A stretch of 64,000 nucleotides of DNA from assembly GCF_035917575.1 (NCBI RefSeq), contig NZ_CP109090.1:7192001-7256000 (forward strand). Direction: 5' to 3'. The DNA is from Streptomyces sp. NBC_01788. Its GTDB lineage: Bacteria; Actinomycetota; Actinomycetes; Streptomycetales; Streptomycetaceae. The position numbers and the translations under genes are program-made. Position 1 is the first letter of the stretch. Every line of letters starts with the position of its first letter. Shown here piece after piece: positions 61,356 through 64,000 of this stretch. The notes under the pieces were generated by a model. That model had not been told where the DNA came from. It saw nothing but the letters and a program-made list of their open reading frames with translations, and ran no database searches.

Positions 61356-64000
61356 TCACTTCTCGAAGACCTGGAACTCAGCGGCCCGGACGTTGAACGC
61401 CGCCGGGGAACCGGTGGCGCAGTCCGTCACGTTGTTCGGGTCGTTGTCCTGCTTGCCCGCGTAGGCCGGGTTGCCCACGCACTGGTTGGTGATCGTCTCG
61501 ATACGCAGGTCGGTGGCCGAGGTCGCCGGGATGTCGAAGCTGCGCATGACGAGGTCGGGAGCCGCCGGGCGCGGCTTCGGGGCGTCGAAGGCGTCCTTCG
61601 CGCTGAGGTAGACGACGTGGAACTGCTTGGGCTGGGAGCAGTCGACGGTCGCGGTGCGGGTGCAGGCCGAGACCTCGAACTGACGCAGCGCCGAGAAGCG
61701 GCTCTGGCTGCCGGTGTCGCCGCCGGGGTCCCTGCTGTCCGTCGGCCGGTTGATGGCGCTGACCTGGATGCGGCGCACCTTGGTCGGTCCGTCGACGGCC
61801 AGGTGGACGTTGACGCCCTTGCCGGTCACCGAGGTGCCCGTCTTGTCACCGACGTACGCCCAGTTGGTGCCCTCGTCGTCGTCGATGAGCCTGGCCGCGT
61901 TGTACCCGTCGCCGGTCGCGGTGGCGCCGGCCGCCGCCGAGGCGAGGTTGGGCTGCATCTTCACCTTGACGGTCTGCTTGGAGGCGTCGTCGACCTGGAA
62001 GTCGAAGCGCGTCAGACCGTAGCCCGGGGCGACCGCGATGGCGTCGTAGTGCCCCTTGGTGAACAGCGCCTTCTTGTCGAGGTCGGACGTGGTGCCGGCG
62101 ATCGGCGTGGTCCGGGCGCTGAACTTGCCGATGTAGACCCGGGCGTTGGGGATCTCGTCGCCGCCGTTGACCACCTTGAAGGTGAGGTTGCCGTTGACGC
62201 CGGTCGGGGTGGCGAAGTCCGCGTGCGGCCGGGTGTCGCTGGTCGAGGTGGCGGTGGCGTCGATGCCCATGCCGCGCTTGGCGAACGCGCCCCACATGAC
62301 GTCGAGGTCGGCGCCGTGGTGGCGGATCTTGTCCGCGGCGAGCATCGCGTCACGGGCGTCGATCATGGTGATCTTGCCCGTGCCCATCAGCAGGTACGAG
62401 TCGAACATCAGCTGGACCCAGCGCCGGCCGCCGCCGCAGTCGTCGACCGACGTCTTGCCGGCCGCGCACGAGGCGAGCACCTTCTTGGCCGGCTCGCCGT
62501 ACTTGCCGACGAGCGCCTGACGCACCTCGTACTGCACGGCGTTCCAGATCTCGCCGTCGGAGTGCACCTCCGGACCGCCCATGTCGTAGCCGAAGTTGGA
62601 GTAGTTGAGCGGGCTCCTGTCGATGGCGAAGTTGCGGATGCCGCGCTCGTTGTTGTCGGTCACGTACGGGCCGACCACCCACGGGTCCACGCCGTCCGGG
62701 ACCGCGCCGGTCTCGATCAGCCGCTCGGTGGCGACCAGGTCGCTCCAGGACTCGCCCATCGAGCCGGCGTGCGTGCCGGAGAGGCCGGAGGTGCCCCCGC
62801 CGACCATGCGGTTGGTGATGGCGTGGGTGTACTCGTGGCCGATGACGGAGGCGTCGAAGTCGCCGTCGGCGCAGCGCCCGTAGAAGGCCCCGGCCTGCGG
62901 CTGCCACAGGTACATGTTGGTCAGCGCCACACCGCCGTCGACGCCGGTGCTCTGGTTGGCGTTGTTGCGGGTGGCGGGGTTGCTGCCGCCGGAGCGGGCC
63001 ACGCCCATCTCCGGATCGCCGCCCTTGCCGCCCAGGTCGTAGTTGTCGTGCTGCATGTTCCACGTCTTCTCGGTGAACCCGAGGTGGTACGAGAAGTCGT
63101 GCATCACGTTGTGCTGGGCGAACAGGTTGCCGATCGCCGCGTCGCGGTCCGGCTTCGCGGGGTCGGTCAGCACCTTCGGGTCGCAGCCGGTGGCGTGCCA
63201 GGCGTCGGTGTAGGAGTAGTCGTAGGCCCGGTCGGCCCGTACGTCCGGGGTGATGCCGAGCCAGTTGCGCCCGTTGGCCGTCAGACCGTCGCTGGCGAAG
63301 GCGTTGGCCCCCAGCGTGGTGCCCAGTTTGTAGGAGCCGCCGTAGGTGCCGCCGCCCTCACCGGAGGCGATGTCCCAGGCATGGTGCGGAGTGCCGGGGG
63401 CGGAGTCGCTCATGACGCGGTCGCAGCCCGGAGCGGCGGTCCAGCACCAGGTCTCGCGGGTGTCGGCGGAGGAGTCGTTCAGCGGGGGAGAGAAGGGGAA
63501 GACCTTCCATTGCGGGTTGCCGTCGTGGCCGTCGGCGACCCCGTCCTCGACCAGGGACCGACGGGCCAGCACCTCGCCGGTACGGGCGTCGACGACGCTG
63601 TCGTAAAGCTCCGGCTCCTCGCCGGCCGCACCGGCCTGCACCTGGTAGGCCGAGCGGACGGTGCCGTCGGGGTCGGCGATCACGACGGGGCGTACGAGCT
63701 GCGGTCCGGACAGTCCCGAAGCCTCGAACTTGCGCCACTTGTCGGTACTGTCCGTCGCGGACAGCTTGCCGGGCGCCAGGGCCACGTCGGCCAGTGCGGC
63801 CTTGATGGCGTCCTGCTCCGACAGGGTCGCCGGCTTCGGTGCGCCGGTGACCGGGGCCAGTGCGCCGGAGACGCTGACCACGGTGCCGTCGACGACACCG
63901 ACGGAGATCTGGCCGTCCCGGGCGAACGGTTTGCCGTCCACCTCCTGGGCGAGCAGCACCGCGGCACCCTTGCCGATCGGGGTGCTCGACACCAGCCTGA
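61356..64000 (-). CDS. M36 (fungalysin) family secreted metallopeptidase, 5' end outside the window
   Basis: About 881 codons are visible; the frame is open to the right edge, so the signal peptide and part of the propeptide are missing. The propeptide-like first part has GEEPELYDSVVDARTGEVLARRSLV. The catalytic domain has the zinc motif HEYTH (in VIGHEYTHAITNRMVGGG) and the downstream Glu in GSMGESWSDLVA, plus NLFAQHNVMHDFSYHLGF typical of M36. A C-terminal jelly-roll, discoidin-like domain follows (AARLIDDDEGTNWAYVGD to the end). It is a secreted zinc protease that matures by removing its propeptide. Several Cys pairs suit an extracellular protein. Confidence 0.9.
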   Translation of the reverse strand, partial: RLVSSTPIGKGAAVLLAQEVDGKPFARDGQISVGVVDGTVVSVSGALAPVTGAPKPATLSEQDAIKAALADVALAPGKLSATDSTDKWRKFEASGLSGPQLVRPVVIADPDGTVRSAYQVQAGAAGEEPELYDSVVDARTGEVLARRSLVEDGVADGHDGNPQWKVFPFSPPLNDSSADTRETWCWTAAPGCDRVMSDSAPGTPHHAWDIASGEGGGTYGGSYKLGTTLGANAFASDGLTANGRNWLGITPDVRADRAYDYSYTDAWHATGCDPKVLTDPAKPDRDAAIGNLFAQHNVMHDFSYHLGFTEKTWNMQHDNYDLGGKGGDPEMGVARSGGSNPATRNNANQSTGVDGGVALTNMYLWQPQAGAFYGRCADGDFDASVIGHEYTHAITNRMVGGGTSGLSGTHAGSMGESWSDLVATERLIETGAVPDGVDPWVVGPYVTDNNERGIRNFAIDRSPLNYSNFGYDMGGPEVHSDGEIWNAVQYEVRQALVGKYGEPAKKVLASCAAGKTSVDDCGGGRRWVQLMFDSYLLMGTGKITMIDARDAMLAADKIRHHGADLDVMWGAFAKRGMGIDATATSTSDTRPHADFATPTGVNGNLTFKVVNGGDEIPNARVYIGKFSARTTPIAGTTSDLDKKALFTKGHYDAIAVAPGYGLTRFDFQVDDASKQTVKVKMQPNLASAAAGATATGDGYNAARLIDDDEGTNWAYVGDKTGTSVTGKGVNVHLAVDGPTKVRRIQVSAINRPTDSRDPGGDTGSQSRFSALRQFEVSACTRTATVDCSQPKQFHVVYLSAKDAFDAPKPRPAAPDLVMRSFDIPATSATDLRIETITNQCVGNPAYAGKQDNDPNNVTDCATGSPAAFNVRAAEFQVFEK

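Noticed and set aside
63992..64000. M36 peptidase starting at GTG 63992
   Set aside because: The frame stays open to the window edge and no signal peptide is visible from there, so the real start is outside.
1..64000. tRNA, rRNA or known riboswitch genes
   Set aside because: No cloverleaf, rRNA-like segment or recognisable riboswitch core was seen on reading both strands; a covariance-model scan would be decisive.

Overview
The window is high-GC DNA with GGAGG-type ribosome binding sites, frequent GTG starts and ATGA/GTGA gene overlaps. Together with actinobacterial families (pirin, DUF6223, DUF6243, an F420-type oxidoreductase, a Rv1733c-type membrane protein, a two-domain laccase) this points to a Streptomyces or close relative. 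I see no rRNA, tRNA or CRISPR.

Layout. 1-14.9 kb: the start of a siderophore-type NRPS gene (minus strand, runs off the left edge), an ABC exporter with an N-terminal HMA-like domain, and a DUF5132 protein. A DUF885 metalloprotein follows, then a five-gene plus-strand operon (dipeptide-type ABC importer with a fused permease-ATPase, plus an FAD oxidase) and a pirin. 14.9-27 kb is an accessory zone full of broken genes: a truncated ABC ATPase beside an intact permease, and a frameshifted Rv1733c-family gene. Most striking is a gene for an RNase III-like/dsRBD/RNase III-like protein, split by a 5.26-kb Tn3-family transposon (20494-25753) and also carrying an in-frame TGA. The transposon has 28-bp perfect terminal inverted repeats, a frameshifted transposase, a serine resolvase with a res-like site, and three small minus-strand passenger genes.

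27-33.5 kb is metal homeostasis: a possible leader peptide with hairpin and DUF6243, a Met/His-rich small membrane protein, a CopA-type P-ATPase, a PCuAC-type chaperone and an AztABC-like zinc importer. 33.5-40.5 kb encodes acyl-CoA chemistry (acyl-CoA synthetase, long CaiB-type CoA transferase, acyl-CoA dehydrogenase), a GH88-like hydrolase and an MFS transporter. 40.6-42.9 kb has a Met/His-rich membrane protein, an ECF sigma factor and two decayed genes, one a cation-efflux fragment. 42.9-50.1 kb is a cell-envelope/glycosylation group (DUF2064 transferase, GT2, SDR with an inserted Cys cluster, GT87-like, GtrA) with a membrane-anchored molybdopterin oxidoreductase. It ends in a scar holding a methyltransferase remnant and a pirin C-terminal remnant, followed by a GNAT gene.

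50.5-64 kb is a secreted oxidative/hydrolytic block: a 1344-aa ThuA/discoidin/sugar-dehydrogenase/PKD/DUF1080 protein, a small laccase, and a plastocyanin-like protein with near-identical 282-bp repeats. It also holds a ROK regulator, a TrmB/LuxR-like regulator and an M36 metallopeptidase that runs off the right edge. The ThuA protein and the plastocyanin-like protein share an unnamed ~76-residue module, which ties them together physically. The two best candidates for undescribed biology are the double RNase III-like/dsRBD protein and this extracellular block with its shared module.
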